The notes: generated by a model from the letters alone, not told the origin. A stretch of DNA of 6,849 bases from Planctomycetota bacterium (GCA_024278035.1 JAJRUA010000293.1:1-6849); one strand, 5' to 3'. Positions 1 through 6,361 are shown, numbered from the stretch's first letter. Translations and numbers: made by a program.

Positions 1-1088
1 CCCCCATACTGATTCTCGAAAGCCGTTGCATCCATCACCGAATCATCAAAATCTTCTGCAAACAGGGTGTGACCAGGCTGGACCATCACTATTTGCGGCG
101 TGTACGACGAGCCAAGGTCTTCTTTTGGCGTACTGGCTGTTTGTAAATAAAATACGTCCCCTGTGGTAGCATCGCCGATGTAGAGATCGTAGCCCCCTTT
201 GCCACCCGAACGAGTACTGCTAAAGCCAAGCGTGTTATTATCTTGTAATCGGAAGGCATCGGAATCATCGGCCCCGCCCGATTGGTTGAAAGCGGCACTT
301 GTCGAGAGCCCTGTCTCAAGGTCTGCAAGGTAAATATCATCATCAAAAGCACCAAGACTCGACCACCGGGTATAAGCAATGGTCTTCTCGTCTAAAAACG
401 ACGGGAAGTAGTCTTGAAGCCCTGGCGTAGTAGCGACCGGGATCGCCGGCCCTACGGAGCCGCCCGGCAGGAACTCTCGTCGATAAACGTCGGCTGTCGT
501 GCCGCCACTCGTCCAGTAGGTGATTCCTTGCCCATTGGGCGAAATCTTGGGCCCCGAGACTTCAACTCCCGAGGGAAATAGTTGGGACGATTGATAGGTG
601 GCCAAATCGATCGACCAGAGATCGCCATAGTCTTTCTTGTAAATTACTGTGGCGTCGTCGGGTCCAAAGACAGCATCTTCGTCGATCGACGATCCTAAAC
701 GGGCGGCGACGGAAAGATTGGTCAGCTTTCCTTTCGTGAAATCGTATTCGTACACATCAAGGAACTCGGTCCAATTGGAACCGTAGCTGGGCCCTCGGGG
801 AATGCCCATGAACACGATCTTCGTGCCATCGGCCGAGTAATTCGGGTTGATGGCATGTTGAACGTACTTGGTAATGACCCCAATCGAAGAGACCGAATCA
901 TTTGCAAAGTCGTACAAACGAATCTCGCCATCCAATGCACCGTAGCTCGTATAATTGTGGTAGGCGATTCCCCCCGCAGAGGGAACGACTGGTTGTGCTT
1001 GCGCAATAGACGACATCGTCAGCAGGCAAAGAGCCATTGCTGACTTGCACGTTCTGCGAAGACGAGTCGGAGGGGGGCAGGAAGCCAC
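1..1088 (-). CDS. Secreted TolB/PD40-type beta-propeller protein, C-terminus beyond the window
   Basis: This reading frame stays open to the left edge, so only the first 362 residues are visible. I place the start at GTG 1088. An in-frame stop lies a few codons upstream, a GAGG motif sits 10 nt before the GTG, and this start gives a complete signal peptide: basic RLRR at residues 9-12, a hydrophobic stretch at about 17-28, then AQA|QP with cleavage after residue 31. The ATG at 1037 would remove the basic part and has no ribosome site. The mature part carries repeated PD40/WD40-like blades with the usual SxDGxKI / DLY pattern, for example YSADGTKIVF (84-93), ISPNGQGITYW (182-192), FLDEKTIAYT (231-240) and FSSTRSGG (289-296) followed by YDLYIGD. 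This is the TolB-like propeller fold, normally a binding scaffold outside the cytoplasm. From about residue 341 (LFAEDFDDS) a different domain seems to begin. No function beyond a secreted propeller can be given. The gene lies 108 nt after the DUF1559 gene on the same strand and may share its transcript. Confidence 0.82.
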   Translation of the reverse strand, partial: MASCPPPTRLRRTCKSAMALCLLTMSSIAQAQPVVPSAGGIAYHNYTSYGALDGEIRLYDFANDSVSSIGVITKYVQHAINPNYSADGTKIVFMGIPRGPSYGSNWTEFLDVYEYDFTKGKLTNLSVAARLGSSIDEDAVFGPDDATVIYKKDYGDLWSIDLATYQSSQLFPSGVEVSGPKISPNGQGITYWTSGGTTADVYRREFLPGGSVGPAIPVATTPGLQDYFPSFLDEKTIAYTRWSSLGAFDDDIYLADLETGLSTSAAFNQSGGADDSDAFRLQDNNTLGFSSTRSGGKGGYDLYIGDATTGDVFYLQTASTPKEDLGSSYTPQIVMVQPGHTLFAEDFDDSVMDATAFENQYG

Positions 1089-1098
1089 TATCGGGCAG

Positions 1099-1102
1099 CC
1101 TC
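1099..1102 (-). promoter_or_regulatory. Ribosome binding site supporting the GTG start at 1088
   Basis: On the minus strand GAGG ends 10 nt before GTG 1088. No comparable motif precedes the ATG at 1037. It supports the longer start, which also completes the signal peptide of the propeller protein. Confidence 0.5.
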
Positions 1103-1196
1103 AATATACGAGTATGGGGGGCTTGACAGGTAAGAAGGGGGAATATTCTTTAGTACACACCTCAAGCGGGTGGAACAAAATAAACTTCCGACGAAG

Positions 1197-2300
1197 TTAA
1201 TTTACTTCCCCTCTGTTACGTGTGCCCATCCCATTGAACACAACAACATCAATATCAAAATTAACGGAACGAATCGACCCATCGGCAAACACCGCATTGA
1301 TAATCCCCGCGTGAGCCGATCCAAAATAGACCAGAGGAACCGCTCCTGGGCCGAGAAAACTATCATTGGCAACATCAAATCCTTGTGAATCGTTATCACT
1401 AATGGGAGGAAAGCAAGTGGAGCGCATAGTGTCGGGGTCCCAGCCATCTGTCCAACCACGATCATCGGCGGGGCCACCGCCAGCGTACAAATCCGAACGG
1501 ACGTATTTTTCACTCAATACCAAGGTCTTGCTCGTCCCATCTGTAATCTGCGCTATACGAACTGGGTTAGGAACACCCTCAATAAAAGAACCATTGTTGG
1601 GGTTACTAGGGTCTGCCGCTGTTCTCCAAGGCGTGCGAACAATGGTTCCGTCCCAATGCTTGTTTGCCTGAGGGGTATTCCCGTCTCCCGACTGCCCTAC
1701 GCCACCAAAGGACTGCAAGTTTTGTGCGTATGCGCCTACCCCGATATTCAAAGAGTTCCGAGGATCGAAGACCAGCCACTCTTGCTGCGGACCGGGCGTT
1801 GTACAGGGAGTGGCAGCGGCGTAGTCGGTCAACGCCACCGACCCAAAACCGTAGGGATCAACAAACGTAACTCCTCGGCGTGAGGGGCAGACATAAAGCG
1901 GGACCGCCGCCTGCTGAAGCTGCGCCGTTGTTACTATGTTCTGAAGAGCCCCCTCTTCTAGGTAGGGGAGTATCTGGTAAGCCCAACCCAGCCCCTGCTT
2001 CCTTGGACCAAACGGCTTCCCCCCCACGACAAAATTTTCGATTTGGGGAAAGTAACCATCTCCTCCTGTAGGAAATACCCCAAGAGCACTCTCAAAATTA
2101 AGCAAGGACAAGCCCATTTGTCTAAGCTTATTCTTGCACTCGGTTCGCCTTGCCGCTTCACGCGCTGCTTGGACCGCAGGCAGTAAAAGCGCTACAAGGA
2201 TGCCAATAATGGCAATCACTACCAAAAGTTCCACAAGAGTGAAGCCAGCGAGATCCGAAGGCATATCTCGCCTACGCTTCGCTGGAGAATAAAGGACCAT
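1197..2300 (-). CDS. DUF1559 family protein with prepilin-type N-terminal methylation/cleavage site
   Basis: The 367-residue product has a type IV pilin-like leader: basic KRRR at 8-11, then [10 protein letters not shown] with prepilin-peptidase cleavage expected after Gly19, Phe20 as the first mature residue and the conserved Glu24 at +5. A hydrophobic helix follows to about residue 42 and leads into [20 protein letters not shown], the standard junction into the DUF1559 domain. The C-terminus carries the family's closing pattern, here YFGSAHAG (325-332), [11 protein letters not shown] (338-348) and finally GTRNRGEVN. The length is usual for the family. Such proteins are present in many copies in planctomycetes and are thought to be pseudopilin-like envelope or surface proteins; their exact role is not established. 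ATG 2300 has GGAG 7 nt upstream and keeps the basic leader. The internal ATG at 2264 would leave a seven-residue leader without basic residues and is less likely. The gene starts 62 nt after the PEP-CTERM gene, which suggests an operon. Confidence 0.95.
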   Translation of the reverse strand: MVLYSPAKRRRDMPSDLAGFTLVELLVVIAIIGILVALLLPAVQAAREAARRTECKNKLRQMGLSLLNFESALGVFPTGGDGYFPQIENFVVGGKPFGPRKQGLGWAYQILPYLEEGALQNIVTTAQLQQAAVPLYVCPSRRGVTFVDPYGFGSVALTDYAAATPCTTPGPQQEWLVFDPRNSLNIGVGAYAQNLQSFGGVGQSGDGNTPQANKHWDGTIVRTPWRTAADPSNPNNGSFIEGVPNPVRIAQITDGTSKTLVLSEKYVRSDLYAGGGPADDRGWTDGWDPDTMRSTCFPPISDNDSQGFDVANDSFLGPGAVPLVYFGSAHAGIINAVFADGSIRSVNFDIDVVVFNGMGTRNRGEVN

Positions 2301-2362
2301 TCCAGGGCTCCGTTCTGCGATTTACGAGCAAACGATCAAGGACTAAGACAAGGACGAGCCGA

Positions 2363-3508
2363 TCAACGGCCCGATCTCCGAACGGCAAAGCTTACCGTAC
2401 AAAGAAGCAACATCAGGGCCGTTGAGGGCTCGGGAACGCTTGTAGCAACACTTGCTGTGTTTCCAAAGTTGGCTACCCAGGTGTCGTAACCAGCCACCGA
2501 GTTATCGGGACTGTTACCGTCCCGCCATACCGTGTAATCGGCAGCATCAACCGTGCCGTTCCCGTTGTAGTCGCCAATCACGCCTGGAGTCGCCCCCACG
2601 GTAAGCGTATAGTCGGCTGCTCCAGAGGAGCCGGTAACCGTGAAGAAGTCCGTCATGACCGCCGAGGTAAGGCCACTCTGGCCGTTTGCCTGCAAGAGAC
2701 CCAAGTCCCACATTTCTTGGTAGCTCATGGCATTCCATTCATAGCCAATGGGATTGCCCGGATTTAGGGGATCATCAGCTGTGTTGTAGGTGGGCATCAC
2801 CATGCCATCAGCACCCACCCTCATCGTACCAGTGCTGCCAGTGAAGTTGATCGAAAAATCAAGAGCGGTTGTCCCTCCCCAAGTGGGATCATTCGAGGGA
2901 TCGATAATGAAGATACTAGGATTGGCAAACGGCAAAAGAGTGACAGGATCAATAGCAGGAGACAAGTCAAGCGTACCCCCATCAACTGTGATGGCAACGG
3001 TGACATTATCCGCCGTATTTTCCCAGTTTCCTACCCAAACTTCGCCGCGGTGCTCTAGGAGTCCCCCCGCCGAGATCGAAATGTTGGTCGCCTGGCCGGC
3101 AACCGCATTGGCTCCGCCAAGGTACAGAACTCCGCCACCCGTTCGGCTGAATGCTCCGCCATCGAGCGTTAGGCTTCCGTTAATGTTTGACCAAGAATTA
3201 GAACCCAGCGGATATTCCCAAGTGCCACCGCTGTTGATTGTTAAATCACTTCCTGAACCGATTTCAAAGTCACCAGCTCCACCCCCACCTAGAAATCCAG
3301 TGTAGGTCGCTGTGCCCGAGTTAATAATGGCATCATCGGTCCCATCCAACACGGGAGTTGGTCCAGGACTCCAAAAGCTCGGGTTTGCCCAATCTCCTGT
3401 TCCATTCCAAGTTTGCACAGCCGCTAAGCTCGGGCTTGCAGAGCAAGCCGTCAGGACAAAAACGACACAGAAAGATGTTGGGAACCACTGTTGCTTGATG
3501 CGTCTCAT
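2363..3508 (-). CDS. Secreted beta-rich protein with dockerin-like motif and PEP-CTERM sorting tail
   Basis: The 381-residue product begins with a signal sequence: basic MRRIK, a hydrophobic core at about 9-21, and a possible cleavage site at SPSLAA|V near residue 30. Residues 31-180 are rich in Gly, Ser, Thr and Asn, with repeats such as LTINSGGTWEY, LTLDGGAF and ITVDGGTLDL. This is the texture of beta-helix or autotransporter-like passenger domains; it opens with TWNGTGDWANPSFW. Residues 312-330 (GDYNGNGTVDAADYTVWRD) form a dockerin/EF-hand-like calcium loop, paired with YDTWVANFGN at 341-350, as is common in planctomycete secreted proteins. The end is a PEP-CTERM signal: VPEPST (358-363), a short hydrophobic segment, then RRSGR. 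Such tails are recognised by an exosortase, so the protein should be exported and processed at the envelope. ATG 3508 is chosen because GGAGG lies 9 nt upstream; the TTG at 3517 directly abuts that motif. No enzymatic motif is visible. Confidence 0.92.
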   Translation of the reverse strand: MRRIKQQWFPTSFCVVFVLTACSASPSLAAVQTWNGTGDWANPSFWSPGPTPVLDGTDDAIINSGTATYTGFLGGGGAGDFEIGSGSDLTINSGGTWEYPLGSNSWSNINGSLTLDGGAFSRTGGGVLYLGGANAVAGQATNISISAGGLLEHRGEVWVGNWENTADNVTVAITVDGGTLDLSPAIDPVTLLPFANPSIFIIDPSNDPTWGGTTALDFSINFTGSTGTMRVGADGMVMPTYNTADDPLNPGNPIGYEWNAMSYQEMWDLGLLQANGQSGLTSAVMTDFFTVTGSSGAADYTLTVGATPGVIGDYNGNGTVDAADYTVWRDGNSPDNSVAGYDTWVANFGNTASVATSVPEPSTALMLLLCTVSFAVRRSGR

Positions 3509-3517
3509 TGAGACCAA

Positions 3518-3522
3518 CCTCC
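3518..3522 (-). promoter_or_regulatory. Strong Shine-Dalgarno (GGAGG) fixing the start of the PEP-CTERM gene
   Basis: GGAGG on the minus strand is followed by a 9-nt spacer and ATG 3508. A TTG at 3517 opens the same frame three codons earlier, but it touches the GGAGG with no spacer and can be excluded as the start. Confidence 0.75.
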
Positions 3523-3644
3523 GAATGATTGACGAGGAAAAGGGAGTTCCATCGATGAAAAGTCAAGGGGTATCAAGTCGATTGCCACCCCTCTATGCAC
3601 ACTCCTTCACGCAAGCAACGCTCTTTTGCCGCGTGTCTTATGCA

Positions 3645-3673
3645 ACTATAACCACAAAGGCTTATAAAGTCAA
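3645..3673 (-). promoter_or_regulatory. Sigma70-type promoter for the PEP-CTERM/DUF1559 genes
   Basis: Read on the minus strand, TTGACT (3673-3668) is followed by a 17-nt spacer and TATAGT (3650-3645). Each box differs from the E. coli consensus at one position and the spacing is optimal. Transcription would start near 3638 and give a leader of about 130 nt before ATG 3508. The whole gap 3509-3825 (317 bases) holds no convincing gene: it contains this promoter, the palindrome over its -35 box and, in the leader, a weak 5-bp GGGGT/ACCCC hairpin (3567-3571 with 3587-3591, 15-nt loop). I see no clear terminator after the regulator gene. Confidence 0.65.
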
Positions 3674-3681
3674 AGGCTTTG
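3655..3681. promoter_or_regulatory. Candidate operator: palindrome and direct repeats over the -35 box
   Basis: CAAAGGCTT occurs twice on the plus strand, at 3655-3663 and 3671-3679, a 16-bp period. The second copy extends to CAAAGGCTTTG (3671-3681), a perfect 11-bp palindrome around one central base. It overlaps the -35 element at 3668-3673, and the other copy fills the spacer. A repressor bound here would block polymerase. The ROK regulator encoded immediately upstream is the obvious candidate, but that pairing is inference. Confidence 0.45.
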
Positions 3682-3825
3682 AATAAAAAACTTGTCGGTG
3701 CTGATCGCGACTGTTTTTCCAGGGTTTTTATGGCTTTTCGGAGTGTTTCGCAGCTCCTTTCAGCCTCGAATGGAAGTTGCCTTGCGAAAATTTCGGTCAG
3801 GCACGAGGGCAACGACCTAGCAGCT

Positions 3826-5127
3826 TCAACGAATTCCAGCAAAGGCGGAGATGCTATTCGCCCCATGGAGAGTTGTGCGAAGTGAGTCGACGGGCATGGC
3901 CGTTATCGAGACAACCGCGCTAGCCACGGCACCTTGCAACGTCGTCTTGGCTGCTAACTGAAGTGATCCGGTATCGAAGATCGCTGAAAGCGTTTGACGG
4001 CGGGTTTTTTCGAGAAGCTGATCAAAGAGGCCTGGCACATGATGGAACATCCGGCCTTGCAGATAGATGCACTGCGGATTGTAGAATCCAAAAACTTGAG
4101 CTAATGCCATCGAGAGGTGATCGGTTAGAAGTTCAATCGAGGAGAGAACCCCTGCGTCCCCTTGCTCGGCTAAATCAACCAATTCGTCAAACGAAAGCTT
4201 TCGTTCTTTTTTCTCCGAAGCGGTACTTAGCAAGCCCCAATCGCTCGCAACAGTTTCAAGGCATCCTTTTTTTCCGCAAGTACAGGGTCGATCTCCAGCT
4301 ACTTTGGGCCCGTGGGCGATTTCTCCCGTATAGCCATGCCCTCCAATGAAAAGATTGCCATTGAACATAATACCGACACCAAGCCCCGAACTTCCGTCCA
4401 AGACGCAATAAGTGCTGTAGTCGGAGGCGTCGTCGTAAAGGAACTCTGCTAGGCAAAGAGCATGGACATCACGCACCATAGCGCATTCGATCCCCAGCGT
4501 TTCGGAAAGATCGCTACCAACGGATTGACCGTCTAGCCAAGGAAGACCAGCGCTCACTCGAACTTGTGACTCTCGGTAATCAACGAGGCCAGCGACGCTC
4601 ACTGCTGCGCAGAGAAATGAGCCGCCAAGTTGCTCGGAAAGCGAGTTCTTGTGTTCGGTGACCGTTTTTAAGAGTTCTTCATAGCTTGCGGGCGGGGGGA
4701 ACCTAAGTAAAGTATCCTCTCGAAAAGAGCCATCAAAACCGGCTGCCACGATCTCGCATTTTGTGACACCAACAGCAATACCAAGAACGGTGGAGCGGCT
4801 CGTTGAAATTCGGACACACTTCGCCGGCCGGCCTCTGCCCGACGGCGCTCGCTCTGTCTCCTCTAGTAGCCCGCGTTCAAGCAAGGAAGCCACGGCTTTT
4901 GCCGCCGTGGGAAAGGTCACCCCCGAAATTCCAGAAAGCTCTGAGCGTGTAAGCTCTCCCTCACGCTGAATCGCGTGTAGCACCGTCACCTCATTGAGGT
5001 GGCTTAGCAGCTCCGGTTGCAAAAGAGAAGTAGAATTTCCGCTTTTCCAGTTAGCGCCGCCATTTTTTTTTGCCGTCATATTCGTCGTTTCAATCGTTCG
5101 AAATGTACTCATTCTCCCAGGCACCAT
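3826..5127 (-). CDS. ROK-family transcriptional regulator (NagC/Mlc/XylR type)
   Basis: The product has 433 residues from ATG 5127. An N-terminal winged helix-turn-helix spans about 41-103, with LTRSELSGISGVTFPTAAKA at 59-78 as the helix-turn-helix and a GRGRP wing at 97-101. A ROK (repressor, ORF, kinase) sugar-binding domain follows. Its zinc site is intact: His272 in GEIAH, then Cys282, Cys284 and Cys289 in CTCGKKGC, the same H-x9-C-x-C-x4-C spacing as in Mlc. The phosphate-binding region is LDGSSGLGVGI (243-253). The putative sugar-contact Asp220 is kept in RDVHALCLAE. The ATP motif DxGxT is altered to GIAVGVTK (116-123), and ExGH reads EIAH. The gene is therefore probably a regulator that responds to a sugar or phosphosugar and not a working sugar kinase. 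The start is uncertain: TTG 5154, GTG 5124 and ATG 5112 are alternatives, and only a weak AGG precedes ATG 5127. It lies 317 nt upstream of the PEP-CTERM gene on the same strand. Confidence 0.93.
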   Translation of the reverse strand: MVPGRMSTFRTIETTNMTAKKNGGANWKSGNSTSLLQPELLSHLNEVTVLHAIQREGELTRSELSGISGVTFPTAAKAVASLLERGLLEETERAPSGRGRPAKCVRISTSRSTVLGIAVGVTKCEIVAAGFDGSFREDTLLRFPPPASYEELLKTVTEHKNSLSEQLGGSFLCAAVSVAGLVDYRESQVRVSAGLPWLDGQSVGSDLSETLGIECAMVRDVHALCLAEFLYDDASDYSTYCVLDGSSGLGVGIMFNGNLFIGGHGYTGEIAHGPKVAGDRPCTCGKKGCLETVASDWGLLSTASEKKERKLSFDELVDLAEQGDAGVLSSIELLTDHLSMALAQVFGFYNPQCIYLQGRMFHHVPGLFDQLLEKTRRQTLSAIFDTGSLQLAAKTTLQGAVASAVVSITAMPVDSLRTTLHGANSISAFAGIR

Positions 5128-5194
5128 CTTCCTGTTACAAGTGCTCCAGGTCAAGCACCGGGGCTCAGAAGAATGCGTTTATTGACGCCTGTGC

Positions 5195-5208
5195 AAGGAA
5201 ATTTCCTT
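5195..5208. promoter_or_regulatory. Perfect 14-bp palindrome upstream of the ROK gene, candidate autoregulatory operator
   Basis: AAGGAAATTTCCTT is its own reverse complement. It lies about 70 nt before the called start of the regulator in the 180-nt gap 5128-5307. AT-rich palindromes with GAAA/TTTC halves are typical of ROK repressor operators, so self-regulation is plausible. I could not place a convincing promoter beside it, and its sequence is not the same as the palindrome at 3671-3681. Confidence 0.4.
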
Positions 5209-5307
5209 ACAAGACCTGATACGGAACTCCTCGCACTTTCGTCTAGCTAGCAATGCGAAGTTTTGAAATACGCTCTCGGGAGGATGGAAGGGTTTTTTCA
5301 GGGACGA

Positions 5308-5907
5308 CTACTTAGGGCGTTCAAGCAGCCCAAATATCGAGCTATGCAGTCGTAATTCCCCGTTTCTCCCCCGGCCAATCATCGAACGAAAATAGGCCGC
5401 CGGCTTCAACACCGGATCGACTTCACGCAAAGCTCCACGATCCGTCACCAACAGGCAGAGCGCCGCCCCCGTCCGCCCCAGCAAATCACAAGCCTCACCC
5501 CAACTCGCTTGCGAAATGCCAAGCTCCGACCGAACGCGATAAGCCGCTTCCACCAAATCGGGCCACCCTGCTCCCTCCGGCAAATGGGCCGCCAGTCGCT
5601 CACTGGCCGCTTCGACTGCCATACCGAGTTTCACATGCGGCAACCCCGAGCTGGTAATCGGATCAGGTAGCACCGTCGGTTCCGCTACGCATTCCTGAAA
5701 GCAATCGTCCGAAGGACCACTGTTTGTATTTGATTTATCAAATGATTCCTGAGTGGTAGATTTGTAGTGGGCGAACACAGGTTCGCTCTTGCATGAACTT
5801 TTGCTTGTTCTTTGAGCCACAGAAGCCCGCTGAGAAGGTTTTGCCATTTCGAGGCGTTCTGCTCCGATGTGGAACCAGAACGCATTGTTGAAAGTTGTTG
5901 AAACCAT
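5308..5907 (-). CDS. RepC-like plasmid replication protein, C-terminal domain only (probable remnant)
   Basis: Residues about 90-199 of this 199-residue product follow the pattern of the C-terminal domain of RepC, the initiator of repABC plasmids (Pfam RP-C_C). The matching parts are WPDLVEAAYRVRSELGIS (115-132), ASWGEACDLLG (134-144), an Ala-rich helix, then AAYFRSMIGRGRNGELRL (170-187), which corresponds to the GGYLRxLTxxAxxGEFSL stretch of RepC. Before it, TTQESFDKSNTNSG (51-64) resembles the polar linker of RepC. RepC proteins are usually about 400 residues with an N-terminal winged-helix DNA-binding half; here that half is absent and residues 1-50 are low-complexity without a recognisable domain. 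An in-frame stop lies just upstream of ATG 5907 and no good ribosome site precedes it; ATG 5847 (residue 21) is an alternative. I read it as a leftover of an integrated plasmid or a decayed copy, probably unable to initiate replication. The family match is from pattern recognition only. Confidence 0.68.
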   Translation of the reverse strand: MVSTTFNNAFWFHIGAERLEMAKPSQRASVAQRTSKSSCKSEPVFAHYKSTTQESFDKSNTNSGPSDDCFQECVAEPTVLPDPITSSGLPHVKLGMAVEAASERLAAHLPEGAGWPDLVEAAYRVRSELGISQASWGEACDLLGRTGAALCLLVTDRGALREVDPVLKPAAYFRSMIGRGRNGELRLHSSIFGLLERPK

Positions 5908-5917
5908 TGCTTTCGAC

Positions 5918-6214
5918 TTATGCCGGGTTTATGCCCTGGCAGCCGATGCAGCCGATCTTTGATAAAAAAAATTTTCCTGGGGGAAGATAAATCCGCCACC
6001 ACCAAACATTTTTTTCCTCTGTTTTTAGCTGGATCGCGTAAATTTTCTCGTCATCAAATACACTTAATTTCCCTACTTCCGCGCGTAGCTGCCGAACTTC
6101 CTCACGTAACGGCACCACCTCGCTTCCCAGTTGCCATAACGCAACACTCATCGCAACGACCGTCGTCAACAACAAAAGCGTGAGCAGCGAAAAGCGTGGG
6201 CGGGGAAGTGGCAT
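5918..6214 (-). CDS. Small single-pass membrane protein with coiled coil, possibly truncated
   Basis: The 98-residue product starts MPLPRPRFSLLTLLLLTTVV with one membrane helix at about 8-28. A charged coiled-coil stretch follows (VVPLREEVRQLRAEVGKLSV, 33-52) and then DDEKIYAIQLKTEE and WWWRIYLPPGK (71-81). This layout, RFSLxTLLLLTT plus REEVxxLRxEVGxL plus WxWRxxLPxG, is familiar from many uncharacterised planctomycete proteins, in which the soluble part tends to continue further. Here the frame ends soon after the LPPGK motif with a Cys/Gly-rich tail that looks unrelated, so the 3' end may have been replaced when the neighbouring RepC-like segment arrived. The start is ATG 6214, with AAGGA 8 nt upstream. 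An in-frame ATG at 6295 lies inside the insertion sequence and is not the original start. The function is unknown. Confidence 0.6.
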   Translation of the reverse strand: MPLPRPRFSLLTLLLLTTVVAMSVALWQLGSEVVPLREEVRQLRAEVGKLSVFDDEKIYAIQLKTEEKNVWWWRIYLPPGKFFLSKIGCIGCQGINPA

Positions 6215-6280
6215 CGTATTCGTCCTTGGCGTCTTTAAGAAAATCTTTGGGCATGTTTTTGTAGGCTTGCGTAGTTGATA

Positions 6281-6297
6281 GGCCTTGCTGAACAATC
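6281..6297 (+). repeat. Probable left terminal inverted repeat of the IS
   Basis: GGCCTTGCTGAACAATC resembles the IS903 terminal repeat GGCTTTGTTGAATAAATC (recalled from memory), agreeing at 12 of the first 15 positions, and lies 81 bp before the transposase start. The matching right repeat cannot be seen in this window, so the exact boundary is unproven. Confidence 0.6.
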
Positions 6298-6361
6298 TTT
6301 ATAAACGCCGCGTATATCGCTCTAGGACGGAGTCCCTTTTCCTTTGAGACGGAGCGAACCG

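Noticed and set aside
722..1104. Several short frames on both strands near the right end of the propeller gene
   Set aside because: They are shadows of the open frame 1088-3, which has a signal peptide and propeller repeats throughout.
1103..1196. Promoter for the propeller gene in the 108-nt gap
   Set aside because: The best pair, TTGTTC-17-TACTAA on the minus strand, matches the consensus at only half the positions, so I cannot support it.
2344..2362. Hairpin GGGCCG-TTGAT-CGGCTC at the stop of the PEP-CTERM gene as a terminator
   Set aside because: The stem is only 6 bp with one wobble pair and has no U-run after it; the next gene follows in 62 nt, so read-through is more likely.
2790..3305. 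Plus-strand frame of 171 codons
   Set aside because: It is antisense to the PEP-CTERM gene; the Pro/Ser/Val-rich product is what the Gly/Ser-rich opposite strand gives, and there is no ribosome site or family resemblance.
3573..3866. Minus-strand frame of 97 codons in the gap between the regulator and the PEP-CTERM gene
   Set aside because: It overlaps the end of the ROK gene, has no ribosome site and no recognisable domain, and it covers the strong promoter and palindrome.
3963..4349. Plus-strand frame of 128 codons
   Set aside because: It lies entirely antisense within the ROK gene, whose protein has clear zinc and sugar-binding motifs.
5118..5154. TTGACC at 5154-5149 as a -35 box for the ROK gene
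   Set aside because: At 17 nt the -10 would be GAAGAT, a poor match, and it would overlap the likely start codon.
5685..6005. Minus-strand frame of 106 codons spanning the junction of the small protein and the RepC-like gene
   Set aside because: It is out of frame with both, shows no domain, and I could not read it as the missing RepC N-terminus or as a continuation of the membrane protein.
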